Notes under the pieces: model-generated
Seen by the model: the letters and a program-made list of their open reading frames with translations, nothing else
Databases searched by the model: none
Told to the model about the DNA's origin: nothing
Translations under genes and position numbers: made by a program
Assembly (NCBI RefSeq): GCF_013364235.1
Contig: NZ_CP054919.1
Span: forward strand, 6,667,092 to 6,731,091
Direction: 5' to 3'
Source of the DNA: Kitasatospora sp. NA04385
GTDB taxonomy: Bacteria; Actinomycetota; Actinomycetes; Streptomycetales; Streptomycetaceae
DNA length: 64,000 nt
Part shown: positions 26,155-33,948 of the stretch, piece by piece
How positions within the stretch are numbered: the stretch's first letter is position 1
Layout: the number at the start of each line of letters is the position of its first letter

Positions 26155-26552
26155 TCGGCACCACCCGCCAGAGCGGCGAACTCAACTGGCTCCTGGACGA
26201 GTTGGTGACCCGGACCGCCCGGGTCAGGTTCGCCGTCATGCTCTCCGCCGACGGACTCCCGATGGGCAACTCCACCGGCCTCGGCCGCGAGGACGCCGAA
26301 CACCTGGCCGCCGTCGCCTCCGGTTTCCACAGCCTGGCCAAGGGCGCCGGACGCCACTTCGAGGCCGGTCGGGTCCGCCAGACCATGGTCGAACTGGAAC
26401 GCGGCTACCTGTTCGTCGCGGCCGCCGGACAGGGCTCCTGCCTGGCCGTCTTCGCCGAACCCGACGCCGACCTCGGCCTGGTCGCCTACGAGATGGCCCG
26501 CCTGGTCCGCCGGGTCGGCGAGCACCTGGACGCCGCCCCGCGCGGCTACTAG
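26151..26552 (+). CDS. cvnB: Roadblock/LC7 protein (CvnB, first conservon)
   Basis: A 133-residue roadblock/LC7 (MglB-like) protein, with SGELNWLLDELVTRTARVRFAVMLSADGLPM at the N-terminus and a core VELERGYLFVAAAGQGSCLAVFA. In conservons this protein is thought to act on the CvnD GTPase, as MglB does on MglA. The ATGA overlap with cvnA shows coupling; a 51-nt gap with AAGGGGGAG leads to cvnC. Confidence 0.87.
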   Translation: MIGTTRQSGELNWLLDELVTRTARVRFAVMLSADGLPMGNSTGLGREDAEHLAAVASGFHSLAKGAGRHFEAGRVRQTMVELERGYLFVAAAGQGSCLAVFAEPDADLGLVAYEMARLVRRVGEHLDAAPRGY

Positions 26553-26603
26553 GGCCCGTCCGGACCGACCCCGAACACCCGATCGAGAAGGGGGAGTTCG
26601 CCG

Positions 26604-27029
26604 ATGGCCCACCCGCCCCGGGACCACCTGCCCGGCACCCCGTCCGGCTACCCGCCGCCGCCCGACCGCCCCGTCCAGTGGTACGACGAGGACGCCGGGC
26701 CGATGGTCCGCCCCTACGCCCTCACCCGGGGCCGCACCCGCCCCGGCCGGGCCTTCGACCTGATCGCCCTGGTCGTCACCGACGTCCCCGACCCGGCCGT
26801 GCTGCCGGTCGGCCCCGAGCAGCTCGCCATCCTGGAGACCTGCCGGGGCAACGCCCTGTCCGTCGCCGAGATCGCCGCCGACCTCGACCTGCCGCTCGGC
26901 GTGGTCCGGGTCCTGCTCGGCGACCTCCTCGACGGCGAGCACATCCGGGTCAGCCGCCCCGTCCCGCCGGCCCTGCTCCCGCACGAACACGTCCTCCAGG
27001 AGGTCATCCATGGGCTTCGCGCCCTCTGA
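26604..27029 (+). CDS. cvnC: DUF742 protein (CvnC, first conservon)
   Basis: A 141-residue DUF742 protein. The family mark MVRPYALTRGRT is at about residue 33, after a Pro-rich head. The C-terminal half, LAILETCRGNALSVAEIAADLDLPLGVVRVLLGDLLDGEHI, is a winged-helix-like domain. Its biochemical role is not known. It overlaps cvnD by 20 nt. Confidence 0.87.
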   Translation: MAHPPRDHLPGTPSGYPPPPDRPVQWYDEDAGPMVRPYALTRGRTRPGRAFDLIALVVTDVPDPAVLPVGPEQLAILETCRGNALSVAEIAADLDLPLGVVRVLLGDLLDGEHIRVSRPVPPALLPHEHVLQEVIHGLRAL

Positions 27030-27603
27030 CAGCACCGACCTCGCCCTGAAGATCCTGGTCGCCGGCGGCTTCGGCGTCGGCAAGACCACCCTGGTCGGGG
27101 CGGTCAGCGAGATCAAACCCCTGCGCACCGAGGAGCAGCTCACCGCCGCCGGGACCCACGTCGACGACCTCGGCGGCGTCGAACGCAAGACCACCACCAC
27201 CGTCGCCATGGACTTCGGCCGGATCACCATCCGCGAGGGCCTGTCGGTCTACCTCTTCGGCACCCCCGGCCAGGACCGCTTCTGGTTCCTCTGGGACGAA
27301 CTCGCCCACGGCGCCCTCGGCGCCGTCGTCCTCGCCGACACCCGCCGCCTCACCGACTGCTTCCCCGCCGTCGACTTCTTCGAGCACCGCGGCATCCCCT
27401 TCGTGGTCGCCGTCAACCGCTTCGAGGGCAGCCGCTCCTTCCGCCCCGAGGACGTCTCCAGGGCGCTCGACCTCGACCCGGCCACCCCCGTGGTCCTCTG
27501 CGACGCCCGCGAACGCGCCTCCGGCAAGGGCGTCCTGATCAGCCTGGTCGAACACGCCGGCAAGGTCCACGCCGCCCGGGTGCTCGCCCAGGCCCGCAGC
27601 TGA
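27010..27603 (+). CDS. cvnD: Small Ras-like GTPase (CvnD, first conservon)
   Basis: A 197-residue ATP/GTP-binding protein of the conservon GTPase family. G1 is GGFGVGKTTLVGAVS, the switch region has ERKTTTTVAMDFG, G3 is LFGTPGQDRFW, and the G4 position reads VAVNRFEG, so the usual NKxD is NRFE, a family feature. It starts with ATG inside the end of cvnC. With CvnA-C it forms a membrane-associated complex resembling G-protein signalling. A promoter for the next gene overlaps its stop codon. Confidence 0.87.
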   Translation: MGFAPSDSTDLALKILVAGGFGVGKTTLVGAVSEIKPLRTEEQLTAAGTHVDDLGGVERKTTTTVAMDFGRITIREGLSVYLFGTPGQDRFWFLWDELAHGALGAVVLADTRRLTDCFPAVDFFEHRGIPFVVAVNRFEGSRSFRPEDVSRALDLDPATPVVLCDARERASGKGVLISLVEHAGKVHAARVLAQARS

Positions 27604-27628
27604 CGTCCGCGCGCCGCCGGGCTAGCAT
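27600..27628 (+). promoter_or_regulatory. Promoter overlapping the cvnD stop codon
   Basis: CTGACG (27600-27605) and TAGCAT (27623-27628) are separated by 17 nt. Transcription would begin about 7 nt later, at or next to the ATG at 27636, giving a leaderless micro-ORF. Confidence 0.5.
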
Positions 27629-27635
27629 GCCCGGC

Positions 27636-27656
27636 ATGTTCCTCTCCCGCGACTAG
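27636..27656 (+). CDS. Possible leaderless micro-ORF (MFLSRD)
   Basis: ATG TTC CTC TCC CGC GAC TAG encodes six residues and lies exactly where transcription from the upstream promoter should start. An in-frame ATG 9 nt earlier would give MPGMFLSRD. It is followed 11 nt later by a strong hairpin and then the MFS transporter gene, the arrangement seen in attenuation leaders. That it is translated is inference. Confidence 0.35.
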   Translation: MFLSRD

Positions 27657-27667
27657 GACCCCGCACC

Positions 27668-27700
27668 GCGACCGCCCGCCGTACCCGGCGCCGCGGTCGC
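27668..27700 (+). promoter_or_regulatory. Two-tier hairpin between micro-ORF and MFS gene
   Basis: GCGACCGC (27668-27675) pairs with GCGGTCGC (27693-27700), and inside it CGCCG (27677-27681) pairs with CGGCG (27686-27690) around TACC. It lies 62 nt before the MFS start and could act as an attenuator or leader structure. Confidence 0.4.
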
Positions 27701-27761
27701 TCCGGCGTCCCCGTCCACCGGCGCCCCGCGCGCCGTCACCGTTGAGGAACCCCGCTCCGCC

Positions 27762-29017
27762 ATGTCGACGTCCTACCTGGCCGTGCTGCGCGTACCCGGC
27801 GCAGCCCGGCTGATCCCGGCCGCCCTGCTTGGCCGCCTCTCCTACGGCACCGCGCCGCTCTCCCTGCTGCTCGCCGCCACCGCCACCACCGGCTCGTACG
27901 CCCGGGCCGGCTGGCTGATGGCGCTCTTCTCCGCGATCGGCGTGCTGCTCTTCCCGACCCGCGCCGGGCTCGTCGACCGGTACGGCCCCCGGCGCGCCCT
28001 GCCGCCGATGGCCGTCGGCCACGCCGCCGCGCTGCTCGCCCTGGCCGCCGCCACCTGGCGGCCCGGCACGCCCTACCCCGTCCTGCTGGCGCTCGCGACC
28101 GCGGCCGGGCTGTCCGCCCCGCCGCTCGGCCCGGTCACCCGGGCCCAGTGGAGCGTCCTCGCCGCCGACCCCGGGCTGCGCCGCCGCGCCTACAGCCTGG
28201 ACACCGTCGCCGAGGAACTCCTCTACGTCACCGGCCCGTTGCTGGCCGGGCTGCTCGCCACCACCACCCGCCCCGCCGCCGGACTGCTGCTCAGCGCCGT
28301 CCTCGTCCTCACCGGGACGCTCGCCCTGGCGGCCGTCGCCGTCCCGGTCGCCGCCACCGGCGCCGCCGCGCCCGCGTCCCGGGCCGGCACCCGCCGACTG
28401 CTCGGCCGGGCCCGCCAACCCTCGCCGCCGCGGCCGGCGTCGGCGCGGGCCTCGCCGCGTTCGCCCTGCTCGCGGTGGTCTTCGCCGGTCGCCACGGCCG
28501 CCCCGCGGACGTCGCCTGGGTCGAGGCCGCGCTGGCCGCCGGCAGTGCGACGGGCGGACTGGCCCTCGGGGCGGTCGACCGGCGGACCCCCGCCGCGACC
28601 CGGCTCACCGCCCTGAGCGCGGCGCTCTCCGCCGCGCTCGCCCTCGCCGCGCTCGCCCCCACCGTCCCGGCCCTGGCCGTCGTCGCCGCGCTGGCCGGTC
28701 TCGCGGTCGCCCCCACCCTCACCACCGCCTACCTCCTCACCGACGAACTCGCCACCCCCGCCGAGCGCACCCGCGCCGGGGCCTGGGTCAACACCTCCTA
28801 CAACGCCGGGAGTTCCACCGCCACCGCGCTCACCGGCACCCTCCTCACCCACCTCCCGCTCCCCAGCTGCCTCCTGCTCGCCGCCACCCCGCCGCTCGCC
28901 GCGCTCGCCCTGCGCGGCCGGAAGCCCCGCCCGGCCGGAAGCCCCGCGCGAGCCCCCGAACGCGCCCGCCCGGACACCGATGAGTTCCGGCGGCCCGACC
29001 CGTCCAACCCGGTATGA
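27762..29017 (+). pseudogene. MFS transporter, frameshifted
   Basis: Two overlapping frames together encode one ~417-residue major facilitator protein. The first, from ATG 27762, gives helices 1-6 (VPGAARLIPAALLGRLSYG, LFPTRAGLVDRYGPRRALP, the MFS loop). It loses sense after GTRRLLGRAR near 28410. The second frame takes over with TLAAAAGVGAGLAAFALLAVV and runs through the last six helices to a TGA at 29015-29017. One base seems missing in the GC run 28375-28430. Either the gene is broken or the assembly has an indel. It precedes an alpha/beta-hydrolase homologue, coupled through ATGA. Substrate unknown. Confidence 0.72.
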
Positions 29018-29853
29018 CCCGAATCGACGTCAACGGAACCACCCTCGGCACCGAGTCCTTCGGCGACCGGCACGCACCGCTCGTCCTGCTCGCGGGCGGG
29101 ACGACGATGCTCTCCTGGCCGGACGCGCTGTGCGAGCGCCTCGCGGCCGGCGGGCGCCGCGTGGTGCGCTACGACCTGCGGGACAGCGGGGAGTCGGCGA
29201 CCGGCGACCCGCGGGCGCCCGGCTACACCCTGCGCACCCTCGCCGCCGACGCGGCGGCCCTCGCCGGGGCGCTCGGCGGGGGCCCCGCGCACCTCGCCGG
29301 GACCGGGGTGGGCGGAATGGTCGCGCAGGTGGCCGCGCTCGACCACCCGGAGGCGTTCTCGGCGCTCACCCTGGTCGGCACCCGCCCGGTCGCCCCCGGC
29401 CCGGTCGACGCGGACCTGCCCGACCACGACCGGCAGGCGATGGGCCGGCTGTTCTCCCGTCCGGCGCCGGACTGGACCGACCGGGCGGCGGTCGCCGCGT
29501 TCGCCGCCGCGGGCGCGGAGGCCCTCGGGGACGACCCGGACGCCGCCCGGGCCACCGCGGCCCGGATCTGGGACCGCACGCCCGGCGACACGCCCCCGGT
29601 GCACCTGGCCAACCAGCTCGGCCTGGTGTTCTCCGCGCTCGACTGCGCCCCCCGCTGGCGCGAGCGGCTGCCCGGGATCGGCCTCCCCACCCTGGTCGTG
29701 CACGGCCGCCGCAACCGGTTCTTCCCCGTCGGCAACGCCGAGGCGCTGGCCCGCGAGATCCCGGGCGCGCGGCTGCTCGTCCTGGACGCCGCGACGGCGC
29801 TGCCCGCCTCCGCGGCCGACGAGGTGGCCGGGGCGATGCTGGCACTGCGCTGA
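29014..29853 (+). CDS. Alpha/beta-hydrolase homologue without nucleophile Ser
   Basis: A 279-residue alpha/beta-hydrolase-fold protein similar to methylesterase/RdmC-like members: LVLLAGGTTMLSWPDALCERL, VVRYDLRDSGES, TLRTLAADAAALAGAL. The nucleophile elbow, normally GxSxGG, reads GTGVGG, so Ser is Gly, and the C-terminal segment where the catalytic His is expected reads LDAATALPASAADE without His. It is therefore probably not a hydrolase; a binding role is possible. Its ATG overlaps the MFS stop (ATGA), so it belongs with the transporter gene. Confidence 0.75.
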   Translation: MTRIDVNGTTLGTESFGDRHAPLVLLAGGTTMLSWPDALCERLAAGGRRVVRYDLRDSGESATGDPRAPGYTLRTLAADAAALAGALGGGPAHLAGTGVGGMVAQVAALDHPEAFSALTLVGTRPVAPGPVDADLPDHDRQAMGRLFSRPAPDWTDRAAVAAFAAAGAEALGDDPDAARATAARIWDRTPGDTPPVHLANQLGLVFSALDCAPRWRERLPGIGLPTLVVHGRRNRFFPVGNAEALAREIPGARLLVLDAATALPASAADEVAGAMLALR

Positions 29854-29907
29854 GAGCGGCGGGGGCGCGCCGCCGACCGGGCCCCCGGCACGTCCCCGCC
29901 GCTCTCA
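29851..29907. terminator. Bidirectional hairpin with both stop codons in its arms
   Basis: TGAGAGCGGCGGGG (29851-29864) is the exact reverse complement of CCCCGCCGCTCTCA (29894-29907). The outer three bases on each side are the stop codons of the two convergent genes, so one 14-bp stem ends both. Confidence 0.7.
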
Positions 29908-30552
29908 GCGGGCCCTGCGCAGCAGCCGCTCCGCGACGGCCAGGTTGATGATCCAGGAGATCCAGGCGCCGGAGGCGTAGACCAGGGCGGCGGGCAGGCC
30001 GGTGGGGGTGAGCAGGACGAGCCAGAGCCGGAAGGTGACGGCGGTGAACATCAGCGCGTAGGAGCGGAGCATCCAGCGGCGGTGGGCGGGGATGCGGCCG
30101 TGCCGGGCGTGGTGCAGGCCGAGCGCGGTGGTGGTGAGGGTGAGGACGGCGAGCAGGACGAAACCGAGCGGAGCGACCGGGGGGTAGAGGCCGTGCGGGG
30201 CGACGAGCAGCCCGCCGAGGCCCATCGCGGCGGCGGCCAGGACGTAGACGCGGCCGGTCCAGCGGTGCAGGGCGGGGCGGCGGGCGCGCAGACCGGAAAG
30301 GAACTGGAGCGGGCCGAGGGAGAGCGCGACGACGCCGCCGCCGATGTGGAGCAGGAGCGGCGCGAGGTGGGCGAGGTAGACGGCGCGCTGCTCCTCCAGG
30401 AAGGTGTCGGGGTCGAGCGTGAAGTAGCGGGCGGAGACGGCCGCGATGAGCAGCGCCAGGGTCGGGACGGCGATCCGGCCGGTCCGGCGCAGGGCGCCGG
30501 ACCTCCGCGCGGGGGTCGGGACTTCGAGCGCGGCGGGACGGTGGGGTGTCAT
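29905..30552 (-). CDS. DUF2306-like integral membrane protein
   Basis: A 215-residue protein with about six membrane helices. The pattern LAPLLLHIGGGVVALSLGPLQFLSGLRARRPALHRWTGR, with the His-x-Gly-Gly and HRWxGR segments, and later HARHGRIPAHRRWMLRSYALMFTAVTFRLW match the DUF2306 family. Conserved His residues in membrane helices suggest haem or metal binding, but the function is not known. ATG start at 30552. It is divergent from the two-component system. Confidence 0.72.
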   Translation of the reverse strand: MTPHRPAALEVPTPARRSGALRRTGRIAVPTLALLIAAVSARYFTLDPDTFLEEQRAVYLAHLAPLLLHIGGGVVALSLGPLQFLSGLRARRPALHRWTGRVYVLAAAAMGLGGLLVAPHGLYPPVAPLGFVLLAVLTLTTTALGLHHARHGRIPAHRRWMLRSYALMFTAVTFRLWLVLLTPTGLPAALVYASGAWISWIINLAVAERLLRRAR

Positions 30553-30744
30553 GGCGGGGACGCTACGGACCGGCCCTGACCTGCGGCGTCCCCCCGCGGG
30601 GGTCTTCCGGGCTACCCCGCTGGGGGTAGCGCCCCCGGTTCGCCCCGGAGCCCGGTGGACGCCAGGGTCGGGGGCGAGCCGGGTCGGGTAGGTTCTCCCC
30701 GGTCACCGCGGGACCCGGCCCCGCACCCCACGGGACCCGACACC

Positions 30745-30794
30745 GTACCCCACCGGCACCGAGGACACCGCACCCCACCGGCACCGAGGACACC
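30745..30794 (+). repeat. Two tandem 25-nt units before the sensor kinase gene
   Basis: Positions 30745-30769 and 30770-30794 are 25-nt copies differing at one base (GTACC/GCACC); a degenerate third copy precedes them. The second copy supplies the GAGGA just before the kinase ATG. Confidence 0.65.
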
Positions 30795-30799
30795 GCACC

Positions 30800-31951
30800 A
30801 TGCCGCCGAACACCGCCAGACTCCGACTCCCCGCCCTCCCCAAGGTGTCGGGCCGCGTCCCCGCCCCGCTGGCGGACGCCGCGCCCGCCGTCGTGCTGTT
30901 CGTCGCGATGCTGGTCGAACGGTTCGGCGCGGCGGCCCGGATCGGGGACCGGATGCCGTACGCGCTGGCCCTGACCGTGGCGCTGGCCCTCCCGGTCGCC
31001 GCCCGCCGCCGGGCCCCGCTGACGGCCTTCCTGGTGGGGACGCTGGCGCTGACCGCCGAGGCGCAGCTCGTCGCGCCGAGCCCGGTCTCGCCGTACGCCA
31101 ACCTGTTCGGCGCGTACGCGGTGGGCCGGTACGCGGGCCGGGGCCGGGCGGGGTGGGGGCCGCCGCTGGTGGTGCTCGGCATCGTCGGGTACTTCGCCGG
31201 GCAGGACGTCGAGGCGGTGACGCCGGTCGGCTTCCTCGCGCTCTGGCTGGCGGTGTGGGCGTACGGCTACGCGGACGCGCGGCGGCTTGCCGAGCAGGCG
31301 GTCGAACGGCGGCGCGCCCGGGCCGAGTTGCTCGCCGAGGAGCGGACCAGGATCGCCCGCGAGGTGCACGACCTGGTCGGCCACTCACTGAACCTGATGC
31401 TGGTGCAGGCCGGGGCCGCCCGCCGGCTGATCGACCGCACCCCCGAGCGCAGCCGCGAACTGCTGGTGGAGATCGAACGCACCGGCAACGACGCGCTCGG
31501 CGAACTCGACCGCGTCCTGGGCCTGTTGCGCGGCGCCGCGCCCCGGCACCCGGACGGGGCGCCGCCCGCCGAGCCCGGCGTCGCCGAACTCCCGTACCTG
31601 GTCGAGCGGATGAGCCGGGCCGGGCTGGCCGTCGCGCTGCACCGGGACGCCCCGCCGCTGCCCCCGGAGCAGGACCGCTGCGCGTACCGGGTGGTCCAGG
31701 AGTCGCTGACCAACGCGCTGCGGCACTCCGGCGCCGCCTACGCCACCGTCCGGATCGTCCGGCAGGAGGAGCGCACCCTGGTGGAGGTGCTGGACGACGG
31801 CTCCGGCCCGCCGCCCGGCCACCGGCCCGGCCGCGGCCTGACCGGCATCGCCGAGCGCGCCGCCCGCCTGAACGGCACCGCCCAGCACGGCCTCGGCCCG
31901 AACGGCGGCTTCCTGGTCCGGGTCTCCCTCCCCACCGGGGGCGGGGCGTGA
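30800..31951 (+). CDS. NarL-type sensor histidine kinase
   Basis: A 383-residue membrane kinase. About five hydrophobic helices (residues ~30-165) with short loops and no large outer domain suggest intramembrane or cell-wall stress sensing. Then comes a HisKA_3 dimerisation region, RIAREVHDLVGHSLNLML, with phospho-acceptor His190, and a HATPase domain with CAYRVVQESLTNALRHSG and VLDDGSGPPPGHRPGRGLTGI. It is coupled to the response regulator by a GTGA overlap and ends before a hairpin, so kinase and regulator form a two-gene operon. Signal unknown. Confidence 0.87.
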   Translation: MPPNTARLRLPALPKVSGRVPAPLADAAPAVVLFVAMLVERFGAAARIGDRMPYALALTVALALPVAARRRAPLTAFLVGTLALTAEAQLVAPSPVSPYANLFGAYAVGRYAGRGRAGWGPPLVVLGIVGYFAGQDVEAVTPVGFLALWLAVWAYGYADARRLAEQAVERRRARAELLAEERTRIAREVHDLVGHSLNLMLVQAGAARRLIDRTPERSRELLVEIERTGNDALGELDRVLGLLRGAAPRHPDGAPPAEPGVAELPYLVERMSRAGLAVALHRDAPPLPPEQDRCAYRVVQESLTNALRHSGAAYATVRIVRQEERTLVEVLDDGSGPPPGHRPGRGLTGIAERAARLNGTAQHGLGPNGGFLVRVSLPTGGGA

Positions 31952-32706
31952 ACGCCCCCGTCCCGGCCGCCCCCGTCCCGGCCCCCGCCCCCGCCCCCGT
32001 CCCGGCCGCCGCCCCCGCCGCCGTCCGGGTGCTGATCGCCGACGATGACCCGCTGCTGCGCGCCGGGCTCGCCGTGGTGCTGGAGACCGCCGACCGGATC
32101 GAGGTGGTCGGCCAGGCCGAGGACGGGCTGCGGGCGGTCGAACTCGCCCGCGCGCTGCGGCCCGACGTGGTCCTGATGGACGTCCGGATGCCCGGCTGCG
32201 ACGGCGTCGAGGCGACCCGCCGACTGGCCGGTACCCCGAGCCGGGTGCTGGTGCTGACCACCTTCCACCACGACGCGTACGTGTGGGGCGCGCTGCGGGC
32301 CGGGGCCGCCGGGTTCCTGCTCAAACGGGCCTCGCCGGAGCGGCTGATCGACGCCGTGCACGCCGTCGCGGCCGGGGAGGCCGTCCTCGACCCGGCCGTC
32401 ACCCGGGACCTGCTCGGCCACCTGCTGTCCGCCCCCGCGCCCGGGCCGCCCCCGCCGACCGACCCGGGCCCGCTGGCGGCGCTCACCGTCCGTGAGCGGG
32501 AGGTGCTGCGACTGGCCGCCGAGGGCCACCCCAACGAGGAGATCGCCGCGCTGCTGCACCTCGCCGAGTCCACCGTGAAGACGCACGTCAAGCGGATCCT
32601 CGGCAAGCTCGGCGCGCGCGACCGCTCGCAGGCGGTGGCCGCCGCCTACCGGCACGGGCTGATGGTGCCGCAGCCCCGCCCGTCGACCGGGCCCGGGGCT
32701 CCGTGA
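31948..32706 (+). CDS. NarL/LuxR-type response regulator
   Basis: A 252-residue response regulator. The receiver (VRVLIADDDPLLRAGLAVVL) has the phospho-acceptor Asp78 in VVLMDVRMPGCDG, Thr in LTTFHHD and Lys in FLLKRASPE. The C-terminal LuxR helix-turn-helix is LTVREREVLRLAAEGHPNEEIAALLHLAESTVKTHVKRI. The GTG start overlapping the kinase TGA gives an unusual ~25-residue head made only of Pro, Ala and Val; a start inside that head is possible. Confidence 0.87.
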   Translation: MNAPVPAAPVPAPAPAPVPAAAPAAVRVLIADDDPLLRAGLAVVLETADRIEVVGQAEDGLRAVELARALRPDVVLMDVRMPGCDGVEATRRLAGTPSRVLVLTTFHHDAYVWGALRAGAAGFLLKRASPERLIDAVHAVAAGEAVLDPAVTRDLLGHLLSAPAPGPPPPTDPGPLAALTVREREVLRLAAEGHPNEEIAALLHLAESTVKTHVKRILGKLGARDRSQAVAAAYRHGLMVPQPRPSTGPGAP

Positions 32707-32730
32707 CACTCCGCCACTGACGGGGTGTCA
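32704..32730 (+). terminator. Hairpin starting in the response-regulator stop codon
   Basis: TGACACTCCG (32704-32713) pairs with CGGGGTGTCA (32721-32730), ten pairs with one G-T, loop of 7 nt. The TGA stop is the first three bases of the stem. Confidence 0.65.
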
Positions 32731-32752
32731 GCTCATCGCGCCGACCCGGTCG

Positions 32753-32758
32753 TACATT
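32753..32758 (+). promoter_or_regulatory. -10 element for leaderless unknown gene
   Basis: TACATT is followed after 6 nt by the ATG at 32765. The spacing suggests that transcription starts at the initiation codon. I see no good -35. Confidence 0.4.
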
Positions 32759-32764
32759 GAGCGG

Positions 32765-33733
32765 ATGATCGTGGAGAACGGGCCGGGGCCCGCGCGGCAG
32801 GTGCGCTACGGGCGGGGCCCGTCCGGGCGGCGGCTCGCCGAGCAGGGCCGGTGGGAGGAGCTGCTGGAACGCTTCCGGCTGGCCAGGGCGCTGGGCGACC
32901 CGCTGTCCGGACCGCTCGGCCACCTGGTCGCGTACGGCGCCCCCGCCGCCCTCGCCGCCCGGCTGTTCGACCCCGACGGCGGCCCCGGCGCCCCCGCGAC
33001 CGCCGCCGACCACGACGCCGGACCGCTCTGGGAGGTGCTGGCCACCCGCCACCCCCGGCCCGTCCTGGACGCCCTGCCGCTGCCGCCCGCGATCCGCCGC
33101 CTCACCGCCCACACCCGCGCCCTGCTCGGCGAGGACCCCGGCGACGACACCCCCGACGAGGGCGGGGTGCCGTACCGGCTGCTGCCCTGGGAGGACAGCG
33201 GCTGGGAACGCGACACCCGGGTCCGCGAGTACCTGCCCGCCGGCGGCGCCCGCCGCGCCCTGCACCTGGCCCCGCCCACCCGCGAGGGCCTCGCCGTCAT
33301 CGAACTCCCCAACCCCGCGGGCCGGTTGACCGGCCTGGCGGCCACCCGCGCGCTCGCCGGGCTCGCCGACTGGACCACCGCCGTGTGCGTCCGCGGCCGG
33401 GCCGCCGACGCCGTCGCCCAACTCGCCGGCGGGCCCGAGGTCACCGGCGGCCCGCTCCCGTTCGCCGCGCTCTACCCCGCCCTGGTGCACCTCGCCTCCG
33501 CCCGCCCCGACCGCGGCGCGGCCCAGGGGCGGCTCGCCGTCTGGCAGGTGCTCGCCGCGATGGACGGCACCGCCGTGCCCGCCCGGGCCGCCGCCGAGTC
33601 CCTGGTCGCCCGCCTGCGCTGCCTCGCCTGGACCGAACCCGCCGACGACCTCCGCCACCTGCACCTCGCCCTGGAGGACCCCGCCACCGGCCTGGCCTGG
33701 GCCCTCTCCGGCACCACCCCCGAACCCGCGTAG
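32765..33733 (+). CDS. Hypothetical protein, 322 aa
   Basis: A soluble Ala/Leu/Arg-rich protein that I do not recognise with confidence. No signal peptide, membrane helix or catalytic motif is visible. The first 120 residues look helical (RRLAEQGRWEELLERFRLARALG); a middle segment, YRLLPWEDSGWERDTRVREYLPAGGA, has several aromatic residues; the C-terminal half is again helical, with HLASARPDRGAAQGRLAVWQVLAAMDGT and HLHLALEDPATGLAWALSGTTPEPA. Codon use is typical for the window. It stands alone between the two-component operon and a regulator remnant. The general look is of a streptomycete-only DUF family. Confidence 0.7.
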   Translation: MIVENGPGPARQVRYGRGPSGRRLAEQGRWEELLERFRLARALGDPLSGPLGHLVAYGAPAALAARLFDPDGGPGAPATAADHDAGPLWEVLATRHPRPVLDALPLPPAIRRLTAHTRALLGEDPGDDTPDEGGVPYRLLPWEDSGWERDTRVREYLPAGGARRALHLAPPTREGLAVIELPNPAGRLTGLAATRALAGLADWTTAVCVRGRAADAVAQLAGGPEVTGGPLPFAALYPALVHLASARPDRGAAQGRLAVWQVLAAMDGTAVPARAAAESLVARLRCLAWTEPADDLRHLHLALEDPATGLAWALSGTTPEPA

Positions 33734-33948
33734 GAAGAAAACGCGGGGCCCGGCGAGAACGGCGGGAGGCACCATCAGGGGCCCGGGGAACGGCGGGTCC
33801 GTGCTGCTGGCGGTCGGAGCCCATCGGTGTGTCCGTGCTGCTGCGTGCAGTGACAGGAACCAGAAGCAGATGCGCGCTCCGGCAGCGCACCGTCAGCAGA
33901 CCGGGCCTCGCCGTTCCCCGAGCCCCTGGATACACGCCCCGCCGTTCT

